Positions 44,398 through 53,301 of a stretch of DNA of 64,000 nt are shown here, in pieces. The DNA is taken from contig NZ_BMDA01000001.1 of the NCBI RefSeq assembly GCF_014635545.1, positions 1,008,739 to 1,072,738 of the forward strand, written 5' to 3'. The position numbers and the translations under genes were made by a program. The stretch comes from Acinetobacter courvalinii (GTDB lineage Bacteria; Pseudomonadota; Gammaproteobacteria; Pseudomonadales; Moraxellaceae). Position 1 is the first letter of the stretch, and each line of letters starts with the position of its first letter. The notes beneath the pieces are model-generated. The model was not told the origin of the DNA. It ran no database searches and saw only the letters and a list, made by a program, of their open reading frames with translations.

Positions 44398-45153
44398 ATG
44401 ATGATGGAAAACGTTGAACCGACTACTTCACCAGACAGTTCCGTTGAAAAAAATAAGTTTTTAAAAACGAATTTACCTTTGATTATTGGTGCTACCGTTC
44501 TGATCGGTAGTAGTTTTATGCTGGGTTATACTGTCGGACACCGTCAGGGTTTAACCGTGGTTGGTTACGATGCTGATGCGGAACAATTGGTCGATGTTGT
44601 CCAGAAACAGAAGACCGCTTTGGATGCTGTGAGTAAGAGCTTAAATGCGGCTGTACAAGAGCGTGATATGGCAGTAGGCAACGCAGATGATCTATTCAAA
44701 TCTGTGAATCAGGCCAATGCGGACAAAGCCCAGTTTGAGGGAATGAATGCGATTTATCGTGAAATCCTCAGACAACGTGGTGGTGTAAGCTTAACGATTC
44801 AAAATATGGCAATTAAGTCATTACCTGAAAATGCGTATGAATATCAGATTGATCTTGTTCAGGTCAGCCCGAACAAACGCCGTGCTTCAGGTTCAGTCGA
44901 ATTACGTCTGATTAAAGACACTGAAGTTTTAGTCGTACCTTTAGAAGATAAAAACTTCAACTTTGAAGATTTTGAGCGTTTAACTGGCCGTTGGACCATG
45001 CCAAAAGGCTTTACACCGCAATTTATTGAAGTGCGCTTAACTGGATCAGGTACACCGATCATTAAACGTTTTAGCTGGCAACGTGGTAAGCCTGTGGATG
45101 TAAGTTCTGCCTTTGTGTCAGAAATTCCTCAAGCCGAAGCGAATGCTCAATAA
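44398..45153 (+). CDS. Membrane-anchored coiled-coil protein (DUF6776-like)
   Basis: 251 residues, or two to three fewer: three ATG codons in a row make the exact start uncertain. A single membrane helix (LPLIIGATVLIGSSFMLGYTVGH) is followed by a coiled coil (DAEQLVDVVQKQKTALDAVS to about residue 130) and a beta-rich C-terminal domain with LTGRWTMPKGFTPQFIEVRL. This matches a proteobacterial family of unknown function that I believe is DUF6776. It follows argC by 75 bases and precedes clpS. Confidence 0.72.
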   Translation: MMMENVEPTTSPDSSVEKNKFLKTNLPLIIGATVLIGSSFMLGYTVGHRQGLTVVGYDADAEQLVDVVQKQKTALDAVSKSLNAAVQERDMAVGNADDLFKSVNQANADKAQFEGMNAIYREILRQRGGVSLTIQNMAIKSLPENAYEYQIDLVQVSPNKRRASGSVELRLIKDTEVLVVPLEDKNFNFEDFERLTGRWTMPKGFTPQFIEVRLTGSGTPIIKRFSWQRGKPVDVSSAFVSEIPQAEANAQ

Positions 45154-45175
45154 TTTTTTAGATTAAGAACTGGAT

Positions 45176-45589
45176 ATGCGAAGATACAAGCGTCAAATGA
45201 ATTTAAGTGAAGTGAAAAACTCTTTTCATCAATCAGGTTATGTCGATTGGCACTTAAATCCACGTTTAAGTGATTCGCAGGAAGATCATGAAGGTGAAGT
45301 GGTTGTACAGACAGCCCCACCTGAATTAAAGCGTCCGCCATTATATGCGGTGGTTTTAATGAATGATGATTACACCCCAATGGATTTTGTCATTGAAGTT
45401 CTACAAAGTTATTTTGGTATGGACTTTGATCAGGCCAGTCAGGTGATGCTGACCGTTCATTATGAAGGTAAGGGAACAGCAGGCATTTACCCGCGTGATA
45501 TCGCTGAAACTAAAGCTAATCAGGTGAATAACTATGCCCGCGCGCAAGGCCATCCATTGTTATGCCAGATCGAACCTGAGCAGCGTTAA
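45176..45589 (+). CDS. clpS: ClpAP adaptor ClpS
   Basis: 137 residues. The core (about 54-132) holds the N-degron pocket: N63-D64-D65 in [15 protein letters not shown] and H95 in [10 protein letters not shown], which bind the substrate's free alpha-amino group. ClpS delivers N-end-rule substrates to ClpA. The N-terminal extension (about 50 residues) is longer than in E. coli. An intrinsic terminator that begins at its last codons separates it from clpA, which is unusually about 800 bases away. Confidence 0.94.
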   Translation: MRRYKRQMNLSEVKNSFHQSGYVDWHLNPRLSDSQEDHEGEVVVQTAPPELKRPPLYAVVLMNDDYTPMDFVIEVLQSYFGMDFDQASQVMLTVHYEGKGTAGIYPRDIAETKANQVNNYARAQGHPLLCQIEPEQR

Positions 45590-45606
45590 GAAAAGCAACG
45601 CTTTTT
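45582..45606 (+). terminator. clpS terminator containing the stop codon
   Basis: AGCGTT and AACGCT pair around AAGAAAAGC and are followed by TTTT. The left arm includes the last codons and TAA of clpS. This hairpin is the first unit of the repeat array that follows. Confidence 0.7.
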
Positions 45607-45948
45607 AGCTGCGCAAGACGAACAGCTACGTTGTGAGTGTAAGTGTTAAGAAAAGCAACGCTTTTTAGCTGCGCAAGACGAACAGCTACGCTGTGAGTGT
45701 AAGTGTTAAGAAAAGCAACGCTCTTGCGGAATTTCATTCCTCATGCGCAAAACCTTGCGCCATGATATGGCTCATATGTTGTGAGTGAAGGCGTTAAGAA
45801 AAGCAACGCTTTGTTTCGAGCGCAAGACCTTGCGCCATGATATGGCTCATATGTTGCGAGTGCAGACGTTAAGAAAAGCGAAGCTTTGTTCCGAGCGTAA
45901 GACCTTGCGCCATGTTATGGCTCATATGCTGTGAGTGAAGACGTTAAA
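45585..45948 (+). repeat. Tandem repeat array between clpS and clpA
   Basis: Five units each start GTTAAGAAAAGC, at 45585, 45645, 45705, 45793 and 45868, with a partial sixth GTTAA at 45943. Units 1 and 2 are 60 bases long and match at 59 of 60 positions; units 3 to 5 are 88, 75 and 75 bases and share CTTGCGCCATG, ATATGGCTCATATG and GTGAGTG. Several contain GCGCAAG/CTTGCGC and GCCAT/ATGGC hairpins. The array seems to have grown from the clpS terminator. Confidence 0.85.
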
Positions 45949-46169
45949 ACTTATTCCTGCTCTATAAACGCATAGCAAAACACTTGAGAGGTTTGTAGGC
46001 TTCTTGGGAGTTTAGCGTATGCTGATTAGATGGGGATGAGCTATTCAGCTTAAAGGATTAAATCAAATTGGCTTAATTCTTAAGAGACACAATGAATATT
46101 TGAAAAATTCACTTTAACTACATTATTCTGATATTTATTAAGTAAATCATCAAACTTGTTGAATATTTA

Positions 46170-46345
46170 GTCAAATAAGTGGGTTTTATCCACTTTGTAA
46201 TTGAATTTTTACAACAATACTTTGTTTTGAAACTTGACCAAGATAGTCAACTAATGCTAACAGTAGAATATGAAGCAAAGAGACTTGTAGATGTAGATTC
46301 AACCACGTTTACAGAAGCTCAGCGGATCAAGTTAATAATTTGCTT
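46170..46345 (+). pseudogene. Decayed second clpS copy in front of clpA
   Basis: Translation of 46179 onward reads HFVIEFLQQYF then DQDSQLMLTVEYEAK, matching Clp[11 protein letters not shown] and [15 protein letters not shown] at 19 of 29 positions. The N-degron His is Glu here (TVEYE), the NDDYTP half of the pocket is missing, and the C-terminal part (TFTEAQRIKLIICF) is degraded and runs into clpA. Weak similarity to the clpS 5' end is visible at 46089-46125 (CACAATGAAT, GAAAAATTC). A non-functional remnant is the best reading. Confidence 0.72.
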
Positions 46346-46398
46346 TTTCATTAAAAGATTCTCTTTTTTTGATAGAGCCCAAGATATAAGGGGGTTAC

Positions 46399-48684
46399 AT
46401 GCTCAGTCGTCAATTAGAAGTATCGTTACGTTTGGCTGTTAGCATGGCTCGTCAAAAGAGACATGAGTTTCTGACAGTTGAACATTTGTTGCTTGCCTTG
46501 CTGGATAATGATTCAGCCGTGAATGCGTTAAAAGCCTGTGGGGCTGATATCGTTACTTTGCGTAAAGAACTAGAGGAATATGTAGAGCAACATACCCCGA
46601 AACTTGGTGATAATAGTGAACAGGCGCCTCATCCGACAGAGAGTTTTGATCGAATTCTGCAACGTGCCATTTTTCATGTTCAGTCCAGTGGCGGCGATCG
46701 TACTGTTGAAGGTGCGGATGTACTGGTTGCAATGTATTCGGAACGTGATTCTTTTGCCGTTTATTTGCTTAAACGTCATCAAATTAACCGTCTGACGCTG
46801 ACTCAATACTTATCTCATGGCACACGTAAAGATGAGATTCAGGTTGAAGAAGAAGTTGAAGATATTGAAGGTGAAAATGCGGCGTCTGCCAATGCAGGCC
46901 CATTGGAGCAATATACCCTTAACTTAAATGTTGAAGCTCAAAAGGGTAAAACAGATCCTTTAATTGGACGTGAAAAAGAAATTGAGCGTGCGGCACAAAT
47001 TTTATGTCGTCGTCGTAAAAATAACCCGCTTTTAGTGGGTGACCCAGGTGTGGGTAAAACTTCAATTGCTGAAGGTCTGGCTTGGTTAATCGTGAACGGG
47101 AAAGCGCCAAAACCATTGGCAAATGCTGAAGTGTATAGTCTGGATATCGGTGCGCTGGTTGCAGGTACCAAATATCGCGGTGACTTTGAAAAGCGTTTAA
47201 AACAATTGTTGAATGCTTTGAAAAAGAATCCAAATGCGATTCTATTCATTGATGAAATTCATATGATTATTGGTGCTGGTTCGAGCATGGGCAGCACCAT
47301 GGATGCATCGAATCTGATCAAGCCTGCATTAGCAAATGGTAGCTTGCGTTGCATTGGTTCAACCACTTTCCAGGAATATCGTCAGGTATTTGAAAAAGAT
47401 CATGCATTGTCTCGTCGTTTCCAGAAAATTGACGTGAATGAACCGAGTATCAATGAAACGATTGAAATTTTACGTGGCTTGAAAAACAAGTTCGAAGATT
47501 TCCATCATGTTGAATACGATGATAAAGCGTTAGTTGCGGCTGTTGAGTTGTCTGCGAAATTTATCAATGACCGTTTCTTGCCAGATAAAGCCATTGATGT
47601 GATTGATGAAGCAGGTGCGCAACGTCGTTTAAAAGCGGAAGTAGATGGGACCACCATCTCTGTTGAAAATATTGAGGACATCGTCTCCAAAATTGCCCGT
47701 ATTCCACCGAAGACGGTTTCTAAAGATGACAAGTCCGTACTTGAGAATCTGGAACGTGATCTGAAACGTGTGGTATTTGGGCAAGATGAAGCCATTACGG
47801 CACTTTCATCAGCGATCAAATTGTCTCGTGCAGGCTTGAAAGCACCAGATAAACCAGTCGGTAGTTTTGTTTTTGCTGGCCCAACAGGGGTAGGTAAAAC
47901 CGAGGTTACCAAACAGCTTGCCAAGTTGTTAGGTGTCGAACTGGTTCGTTTCGATATGTCGGAATATATGGAACGTCATGCGGTTTCCCGTTTGATCGGT
48001 GCACCTCCGGGCTATGTGGGCTATGATCAAGGTGGTTTGCTGACTGATGCGATTCATAAAAATCCACATTGTGTACTATTGCTTGATGAGATTGAAAAAG
48101 CACATCCAGATGTATTTAATTTGTTGTTGCAAATCATGGACCATGGTGCTTTGACCGATAACAATGGTCGAAAATCTGATTTCAGAAATGTGATTATTGT
48201 TTTAACCACCAATATCGGTGCTGAAAGTATAGTCCGTGCTAGCATTGGCTTTACCGAACAAGATCATAGTTCAGACAATCAGGATGCAATGAAACGTGCA
48301 TTCTCACCTGAATTCCGTAACCGTTTAGATGGCGTGATACAATTTAAAGCACTTCCAACCACGATTATTGATTCAGTGGTCGATAAGTTCTTGACTGAGC
48401 TGCAAGCGCAACTGGATGAGAAACAGGTGGTGCTGGATGTCGATCAAAGTGCACGTGACTGGTTATCAACTAATGGTTATGACCGTCTGATGGGTGCTCG
48501 TCCAATGCAACGTCTGATTCAGGAACATCTGAAAAAACCACTTGCCGAGATGATTCTATTCGGTGAACTTGCTGAGCATGGCGGTAACGTTGCGGTTTCT
48601 GTGAAAACAGAAAATGGCAAAGAAGTCGGTTTAAAACTGGAAGTATTTGAAGATCATATTAACCCGAGTGCTGAACCTGCTTAA
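46399..48684 (+). CDS. clpA: ATP-dependent protease ATP-binding subunit ClpA
   Basis: 761-residue AAA+ unfoldase. An N domain (1-145) is followed by D1 with Walker [10 protein letters not shown] and Walker [10 protein letters not shown], then D2 with GPTGVGKTE and [21 protein letters not shown] is the IGF/L loop that docks ClpP. It unfolds substrates for ClpP, assisted by ClpS at N-degrons. GGGGG precedes the ATG. The ynfA gene overlaps its stop (TAATG). Confidence 0.97.
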   Translation: MLSRQLEVSLRLAVSMARQKRHEFLTVEHLLLALLDNDSAVNALKACGADIVTLRKELEEYVEQHTPKLGDNSEQAPHPTESFDRILQRAIFHVQSSGGDRTVEGADVLVAMYSERDSFAVYLLKRHQINRLTLTQYLSHGTRKDEIQVEEEVEDIEGENAASANAGPLEQYTLNLNVEAQKGKTDPLIGREKEIERAAQILCRRRKNNPLLVGDPGVGKTSIAEGLAWLIVNGKAPKPLANAEVYSLDIGALVAGTKYRGDFEKRLKQLLNALKKNPNAILFIDEIHMIIGAGSSMGSTMDASNLIKPALANGSLRCIGSTTFQEYRQVFEKDHALSRRFQKIDVNEPSINETIEILRGLKNKFEDFHHVEYDDKALVAAVELSAKFINDRFLPDKAIDVIDEAGAQRRLKAEVDGTTISVENIEDIVSKIARIPPKTVSKDDKSVLENLERDLKRVVFGQDEAITALSSAIKLSRAGLKAPDKPVGSFVFAGPTGVGKTEVTKQLAKLLGVELVRFDMSEYMERHAVSRLIGAPPGYVGYDQGGLLTDAIHKNPHCVLLLDEIEKAHPDVFNLLLQIMDHGALTDNNGRKSDFRNVIIVLTTNIGAESIVRASIGFTEQDHSSDNQDAMKRAFSPEFRNRLDGVIQFKALPTTIIDSVVDKFLTELQAQLDEKQVVLDVDQSARDWLSTNGYDRLMGARPMQRLIQEHLKKPLAEMILFGELAEHGGNVAVSVKTENGKEVGLKLEVFEDHINPSAEPA

Positions 48685-49046
48685 TGTTTGAACTTTCTTT
48701 CTCAATAACCCAAGTACTTAAAGTATTTGGGTTATTTTTCGTCACAGCAATTGCTGAAATCTTAGGTTGTTATTTTCCTTATTTGATTTTAAATCAAGGA
48801 AAATCACATTGGTTATGGATTCCTACGGCCTTAAGTCTGGCTGTATTTGTTTGGCTGCTAACCCTACATCCGGCTGCATCGGGTCGTATTTATGCGGCTT
48901 ATGGTGGGATCTATATTTTCACTGCCTTATTGTGGCTGCGTTATGTTGATCAAATCATGCTGACACGTTGGGATATCCTAGGTGGTCTTGTGGTTTTGTG
49001 TGGGGCTGGCTTAATCATTTTGCAGCCGCAAGGTTTTATTCGTTAA
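48684..49046 (+). CDS. ynfA: YnfA/UPF0060-family small membrane protein
   Basis: 120 residues, four membrane helices. [19 protein letters not shown] and the [20 protein letters not shown] block are the UPF0060 signatures. It resembles small multidrug resistance transporters in size, but the transported compound is not established here. It overlaps the clpA stop by one base. Confidence 0.9.
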   Translation: MFELSFSITQVLKVFGLFFVTAIAEILGCYFPYLILNQGKSHWLWIPTALSLAVFVWLLTLHPAASGRIYAAYGGIYIFTALLWLRYVDQIMLTRWDILGGLVVLCGAGLIILQPQGFIR

Positions 49047-49101
49047 ATAAATATCAGCATGGTGCAAATGATCAGTATGCTGATATTTAGTCCTTTAATT
49101 A

Positions 49102-50673
49102 TTAACTGAGTACATAGCTTGCATGGATCCCGCATTCTGCAACAAAGCTTTCATCGTGCGATACCAATATCACAGCGCCATTAAAAGAGCGGATCGCTTG
49201 GGCCAGTAATTCACGAGATTCAATATCGAGATGATTCTCTGGTTCATCGAGAAGTAACAGCTCAACTGCTTGTTGTTTTAAGCCCAATAATGCCACTTTC
49301 AAACGTTCTCCACCGCTCAATGTTGTTAAAGGGCTCAGGGCTTTCTCTCTACGGATTTGTAGGTTGCCTAATAGGGTACGGGCCTGTTGTTCGGTCAGAT
49401 TTGAATCTAAACCACATAGATATTCAACGGCAGATAGATCTTCATTAAGTAATGAAAAATTCTGATCCAGATAGACAACACTGGCTTTGCAATAAATTTC
49501 TCCTGCAAGTGATGGGATTAAGCCTTGAAGGGTTTTGAGTAAAGTGGATTTGCCCGTACCGTTTGCGCCACATAAATGTAATTTTTCATCCGTTGATAGA
49601 GCCAGATCAATCGGCTTGGTCTTTGTGTAAGCCAGTTGCAATTGCTGGCAACGTAAGATTTCACCTGATTTACCTGTCGTTTGAGTAAACTCAAAAGACT
49701 GGGATTTAAAGTGTTCCAGTTGCGTTTGTTTTTGCTGCAGCTCATCTTTTGCATCTGCAAGCTGTTTACTCTGCTGTTTGCGCAGGTGTGAAAGCGATTG
49801 CTCAGACTGTTCTTTCTTGGCATCCAATAAAATAGGAGCCTGAGAACCAGAGACTCTTAATTTTTCACCTGTTTTTTTACGCTTTTGTGCTTTCATCTGA
49901 CTCTGATGCTGTTGCTCTTTCAGCTGTTTTAATTCGCGTTTTTCTTGCTGCACTGCATTTGATAATGCTTCGACTTGTCGCTGATGCTGCTGCTGATAGA
50001 GTGCATAATTGCCACCGTAGTAATGTAGCCCCAGTTGATTTAAGGCAAAAATACCCTGCACATGAGACAACAGCTGACGATCATGACTGATCATTAAACC
50101 ACCCGTAGGATGTTGCGCCATTTGCTCAATCAACCAGTGTCGTCCCTGAATATCTAAATGATTACTCGGTTCATCTAGAAGAAGATAGTGATCTTTAAGA
50201 AGAAATAACCGACAAAGCGCAAGCTTGGTTTTCTGGCCTTCACTCAAATGTTGAGTCGGGGTATCCAGTGCTGTAGGTAAGCCTGCACTTTCTAGTAGTT
50301 GTTGCCATTCGGTGGGTAAATGCCAGAGCTGTTCAACTTGATCATAATCGGAGAATGAAGCCGTACCTTGCTGAATCCGTTCAAAGCATTGATATAAATC
50401 TTCAATATCCAACGCTTGAGCAATGGTATGGGCTTGTACACGCTGAAGCTGAGCAAGATGCTGATGTGGGCATTGCCATGAAATTTGGCCTGAATAAGCA
50501 AGTTCAGTCGATTCACCCTGAAGTAGAGACATCAATAGTGATTTACCCTGACCATTACGTCCAATCAATCCGCAAAACTGATGTAAGGGCAGTTGGAATG
50601 AAAGCTGATCAAAGAGTTTGTGCTGTGCCAATTCAAGCGATAGGTTTGAAACGATACATGCCTGCTGAGTCAT
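49102..50673 (-). CDS. ABC-F ATPase
   Basis: 523 residues with two ABC domains and no membrane part. Walker A motifs are GRNGQGKSLLMSLL and GANGTGKSTLLKTL; signature motifs LSEGQKTK and LSGGERLK; Walker B LLLDEPSNHLD and LLLDEPENHLD. A charged linker (about 235-330, KREQLKEQQHQSQMK-like) is the tRNA-interaction arm typical of ABC-F proteins acting on the ribosome. It is shorter than Uup/EttA. GAGG six bases before ATG 50673 sets the start. Role (translation factor or antibiotic protection) not determined. Confidence 0.88.
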   Translation of the reverse strand: MTQQACIVSNLSLELAQHKLFDQLSFQLPLHQFCGLIGRNGQGKSLLMSLLQGESTELAYSGQISWQCPHQHLAQLQRVQAHTIAQALDIEDLYQCFERIQQGTASFSDYDQVEQLWHLPTEWQQLLESAGLPTALDTPTQHLSEGQKTKLALCRLFLLKDHYLLLDEPSNHLDIQGRHWLIEQMAQHPTGGLMISHDRQLLSHVQGIFALNQLGLHYYGGNYALYQQQHQRQVEALSNAVQQEKRELKQLKEQQHQSQMKAQKRKKTGEKLRVSGSQAPILLDAKKEQSEQSLSHLRKQQSKQLADAKDELQQKQTQLEHFKSQSFEFTQTTGKSGEILRCQQLQLAYTKTKPIDLALSTDEKLHLCGANGTGKSTLLKTLQGLIPSLAGEIYCKASVVYLDQNFSLLNEDLSAVEYLCGLDSNLTEQQARTLLGNLQIRREKALSPLTTLSGGERLKVALLGLKQQAVELLLLDEPENHLDIESRELLAQAIRSFNGAVILVSHDESFVAECGIHASYVLS

Positions 50674-50916
50674 AAGAAACCTCATAAACAGGATATGCAA
50701 AATAGAAGAATATAGATAATTTTAATCGGTATTGCTAAATGATAGATAAGTCTATTTTGCACATCAAAAATAAAAATGGATTTTGATGATAAAAATAGGA
50801 CTTACTTCATTGGCGTGATCTCGGGTTGCTGTATTTTTCATCTATTCTATGAGTTAAGCGAGCAAAGGTCAAATTTCAGGATTTTGAAGTGCTGATTAAA
50901 AAAACATAAAAAATGC
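50674..50916. other. Intergenic, divergent promoters
   Basis: No gene seen. The short inverted pair CATCAAAA/TTTTGATG lies near 50762-50790. The leftward promoter of the ABC-F gene is presumably here. Confidence 0.4.
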
Positions 50917-50945
50917 TTGTCAAATGCTGAAATAGTGCGTAATTT
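50917..50945 (+). promoter_or_regulatory. Putative promoter of the DAHP synthase leader transcript
   Basis: TTGTCA and TAATTT are spaced by 17 bases. A start near 50952 would give a leader of about 30 bases before the first leader peptide. Confidence 0.55.
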
Positions 50946-50983
50946 AATACTTAGACACAGTTTTTTAGATATTTGAAATAAAC

Positions 50984-51037
50984 ATGTTAAAGCATACTGT
51001 AAACACAAACGCATACTTTTATTTTTGGCAATATTAA
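50984..51037 (+). CDS. Leader peptide of the DAHP synthase attenuator
   Basis: A 17-residue ORF, MLKHTVNTNAYFYFWQY, with six aromatic residues among its last seven (Tyr, Phe, Tyr, Phe, Trp, then Gln and Tyr). It precedes competing RNA hairpins and a perfect terminator, upstream of an aromatic amino acid gene. By analogy with pheA and trp leaders, ribosome stalling at these codons when charged aromatic tRNAs are scarce would allow read-through. The ribosome binding site is weak (GAAAT). It is too short for standard gene calling. Confidence 0.72.
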   Translation: MLKHTVNTNAYFYFWQY

Positions 51038-51102
51038 TCGTTGCCTGATGCGTTTCGGGCAGCAAAAAGGGTTGCCCAACCAGTTAATACCTGATCGGCA
51101 AC
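51027..51102 (+). promoter_or_regulatory. Attenuator leader with mutually exclusive pairings
   Basis: Region 1 GGCAA (51027-51031, inside the Trp-Gln codons) pairs with region 2 TTGCC (51041-51045). Region 2, GTTGCCTGAT (51040-51049), can instead pair with ATCGGCAAC (51094-51102) of the terminator stem, with one bulge. An intermediate GGGCA/TGCCC hairpin lies at 51057-51077. This is the 1:2 / 2:3 / 3:4 layout of amino acid attenuators. Confidence 0.68.
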
Positions 51103-51119
51103 ACCGATCAGGTTTTTTT
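51090..51119 (+). terminator. Attenuator terminator before DAHP synthase
   Basis: CCTGATCGG and CCGATCAGG form a perfect 9-bp stem around CAACA, followed by seven T. It lies in front of, not after, a gene. Confidence 0.9.
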
Positions 51120-51153
51120 ATGCTTTAACAATCATCATTTTAGGAGAAATAGC

Positions 51154-51246
51154 ATGTACACATTTAATTATTCATATTTTAGCAAGATCACCTGGTTTTA
51201 CTTTGCAAAAAAATCAACATCGCTTAGATCACTCTTGCTCAAATAA
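51154..51246 (+). CDS. Second aromatic-rich micro-ORF before DAHP synthase
   Basis: A 30-codon ORF with an excellent ribosome binding site (TAGGAGAAATAGC-ATG). It begins MYTFNYSYFSKITWFYF: nine of the first 17 residues are Tyr, Phe or Trp, then it becomes basic and Ser/Leu-rich and ends LLLK. Such enrichment by chance next to an aromatic amino acid gene is unlikely. It ends 43 bases before the DAHP synthase start; a GGACTG/CAGTCC hairpin sits between. It may be a second sensor acting on translation or Rho, which is inference. Confidence 0.6.
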   Translation: MYTFNYSYFSKITWFYFAKKSTSLRSLLLK

Positions 51247-51289
51247 ATGAAAAGGACTGCGAAGAAGGCCAGTCCAAAGGAATTGAAAA

Positions 51290-52333
51290 ATGAATGCTTT
51301 AAATACTGCTTTGACACAACCACAAACACACACAAAAGAATCAATGCTTAGCTTGCCATCACAACTCAAAGCGCAGTATCCCTTGTCTGCAACTTTTGCG
51401 CAGCAAATTTCAAAACATCGTCAAACGATTCAAAATATTTTATCAGGACAAGATCATCGCCTAATGGTGATTACCGGGCCTTGCTCGATTCATGATCCTG
51501 TCGCAGTACTCGAATATGCTGATCGACTGCAACAACTCCAAGAACAAGTCAAAGATCAGATTTTCCTGGTGATGCGTGCCTACATTGAAAAACCACGTAC
51601 TACAGTGGGCTGGAAGGGTTTTTTATACGATCCAAATTTAGATGGATCATCAGATTTACAACTGGGCCTAGAAAAGTCCCGTGCGCTTTATTTGCAACTG
51701 GTGGAAAAAGGCTTGCCGATTGCCAGTGAAATCTTAAGTCCAATGGCGACAGGTTATTTTGATGACTTGCTGGCTTGGGGTGCAATTGGTGCACGTACCA
51801 GCGAGTCACAAATTCACCGTGAAATTGCCAGTCACATGCCATACAGCATTGGTTTTAAAAATGGCACCGACGGCTCGATCCAGATCGCTTTAGATGCGAT
51901 TCAGTCTGCCATGAACGGGCATCAATTCCTCGGTATGACTCAACAAGGTCTGCCTGCGATTCTGCATAGTACAGGTAATCCATTGCCACATCTGATTTTA
52001 CGTGGTTCAAATCATGGCACCAATTATGATCTGGCATCAATTCAGGCAATGCATTTCAAACATAAGCATTTGCCAGCATTGGTGATTGATTGTAGTCATG
52101 GCAATAGTGCCAAAGATCCGCTAAAACAACCCCAAGTCTTGCAGCAAATTATTGCAGAGCGTGCTGAATCGAAAGTACGCGGTGTCATGATTGAGAGTCA
52201 TCTGGTGGATGGTAATCAAAAAATTTCCTGTGATATGACGTATGGTCAGTCAGTTACTGATGGTTGTCTGGGTTGGGATAAAACAGCACAGGCTTTGCTG
52301 GATGTGGCTGAACAAATGCGACATAAAAACTAA
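51290..52333 (+). CDS. 3-deoxy-7-phosphoheptulonate synthase (DAHP synthase, class I)
   Basis: 347 residues. It catalyses the first committed step of the shikimate pathway from PEP and erythrose 4-phosphate. GPCSIHDP, KPRTTVGWKGFLYDPNLDGS, GAIGARTSESQIHRE, GFKNGTDGS and DCSHGNS are the active-site and metal blocks. The forms LAWGAIGARTSESQ and YGQSVTDGCLGW are closer to AroH (Trp-type) than AroF in my reading, so I leave the paralogue letter open. The promoter-proximal leader with two aromatic-rich peptides suggests attenuation. AAAGGA precedes the ATG; single gene with terminator. Confidence 0.93.
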   Translation: MNALNTALTQPQTHTKESMLSLPSQLKAQYPLSATFAQQISKHRQTIQNILSGQDHRLMVITGPCSIHDPVAVLEYADRLQQLQEQVKDQIFLVMRAYIEKPRTTVGWKGFLYDPNLDGSSDLQLGLEKSRALYLQLVEKGLPIASEILSPMATGYFDDLLAWGAIGARTSESQIHREIASHMPYSIGFKNGTDGSIQIALDAIQSAMNGHQFLGMTQQGLPAILHSTGNPLPHLILRGSNHGTNYDLASIQAMHFKHKHLPALVIDCSHGNSAKDPLKQPQVLQQIIAERAESKVRGVMIESHLVDGNQKISCDMTYGQSVTDGCLGWDKTAQALLDVAEQMRHKN

Positions 52334-52337
52334 AGCT

Positions 52338-52368
52338 AAAAAAGCCAGTCATCAGACTGGCTTTTTTT
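52338..52368. terminator. Bidirectional terminator
   Basis: AAAAAAGCCAGTC and GACTGGCTTTTTTT pair around ATCA, between convergent genes. Confidence 0.9.
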
Positions 52369-52380
52369 ATTCAGCTTAAT

Positions 52381-53301
52381 TTAAGCGGCCTGAATGGAAT
52401 GAGCTGCAAGAAAATGACCAATTTCCTGACTAAACTTTCTTGGTTCAGTAATCAGAGGTGTATGCCCAGAGCGTTCGAAATAAACTGCTGTCGCATTTGA
52501 CAAGCTCTCTGCGATCAGGGTTTGTCCCATTTCAGGGTACAGGGTAGATTCACGACCAATAAAGAAGGTGGTCGGGCAATTTAACTGGCGAATTGCATCG
52601 CGATAATCTTCATCATGGTTAAGATAGTTTTCTACATACCAAAGCAAGTAATCCAGACGTTGAATCGGGAGTAAATACTTTTGTAGGAAAGGACGATTGA
52701 GCGCCAGTTTGAAAATTTTCGGACTATAGTTATTACTGCCTTGTAGCTCAATAAAGGCGCCCCATAAGCTCACTAGCTTATAGCGAATATCATTCGGTAA
52801 ATCTTCAAGCTTCTGTGCGTATTTGTACTCGAGCAACAAGGTTTGAATATCGAGCAGGAGGCTTTTAAATTGCGGATGCTTTTCACCAAATAAGCCATAC
52901 TGCCAGGATTCATCGACAGAGATCTTTGGCGTTTGGTCAATATGTAAATATGCTTTGAGTTTCTCGGCCAAATTACCATGCTTCATGCCATGCATAGCTG
53001 TGGTCGCTCCCATGGAATAGCCCATCAGGATAAACTGATCCAGTTTTAATTGCTCAATGAGACTATTTACATCATTCCAGTGGCTCGAAATTGCATCGAG
53101 ATCCGGAATCGCACAATGTTTTGAACCGCCAAAACCGCGCCAGTCCGGAATGATAAATTCATATTGTTTGCGATTGGCAAATAAGAAAGGCAGCCATTGC
53201 CAGCTTTGCATGCCCAGACCTGACAACACCAGTACAGGTTCACCTTCACCGACACGTCGTACAAATAATTTTTCCTGATCCGGCATGCTATAAAATGGCA
53301 T
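52381..53301 (-). CDS. Alpha/beta hydrolase
   Basis: 306 residues, cytoplasmic. The nucleophile elbow is GYSMGA, the oxyanion strand VLVLSGLGMQSWQW, the DWRGFGGSKH loop is typical, and the catalytic His is in RSGHTPLI near the end; the acid is likely in FIGRESTLYPE or nearby. The substrate is unknown. It is co-transcribed with the PadR gene before it (its ATG overlaps that stop as TAATG), and faces away from the fadH arm, so it is probably part of the same regulated pathway. Confidence 0.85.
   Translation of the reverse strand: MPFYSMPDQEKLFVRRVGEGEPVLVLSGLGMQSWQWLPFLFANRKQYEFIIPDWRGFGGSKHCAIPDLDAISSHWNDVNSLIEQLKLDQFILMGYSMGATTAMHGMKHGNLAEKLKAYLHIDQTPKISVDESWQYGLFGEKHPQFKSLLLDIQTLLLEYKYAQKLEDLPNDIRYKLVSLWGAFIELQGSNNYSPKIFKLALNRPFLQKYLLPIQRLDYLLWYVENYLNHDEDYRDAIRQLNCPTTFFIGRESTLYPEMGQTLIAESLSNATAVYFERSGHTPLITEPRKFSQEIGHFLAAHSIQAA

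Noticed and set aside
45516-45737. Minus-strand 73-residue ORF with an internal 20-residue repeat (KSVAFLNTYTH)
   Set aside because: It is the antisense reading of the 60-base tandem repeats and the clpS end; 60 is divisible by three, so the frame stays open. No ribosome binding site.
45585-45948. CRISPR-like array
   Set aside because: Units are contiguous long tandem repeats with no unique spacers of constant size, and no cas genes are nearby.
51247-51351. ORF starting directly after the second leader peptide stop
   Set aside because: It runs into the DAHP synthase gene in another frame, has no binding site of its own and no aromatic enrichment at its start.
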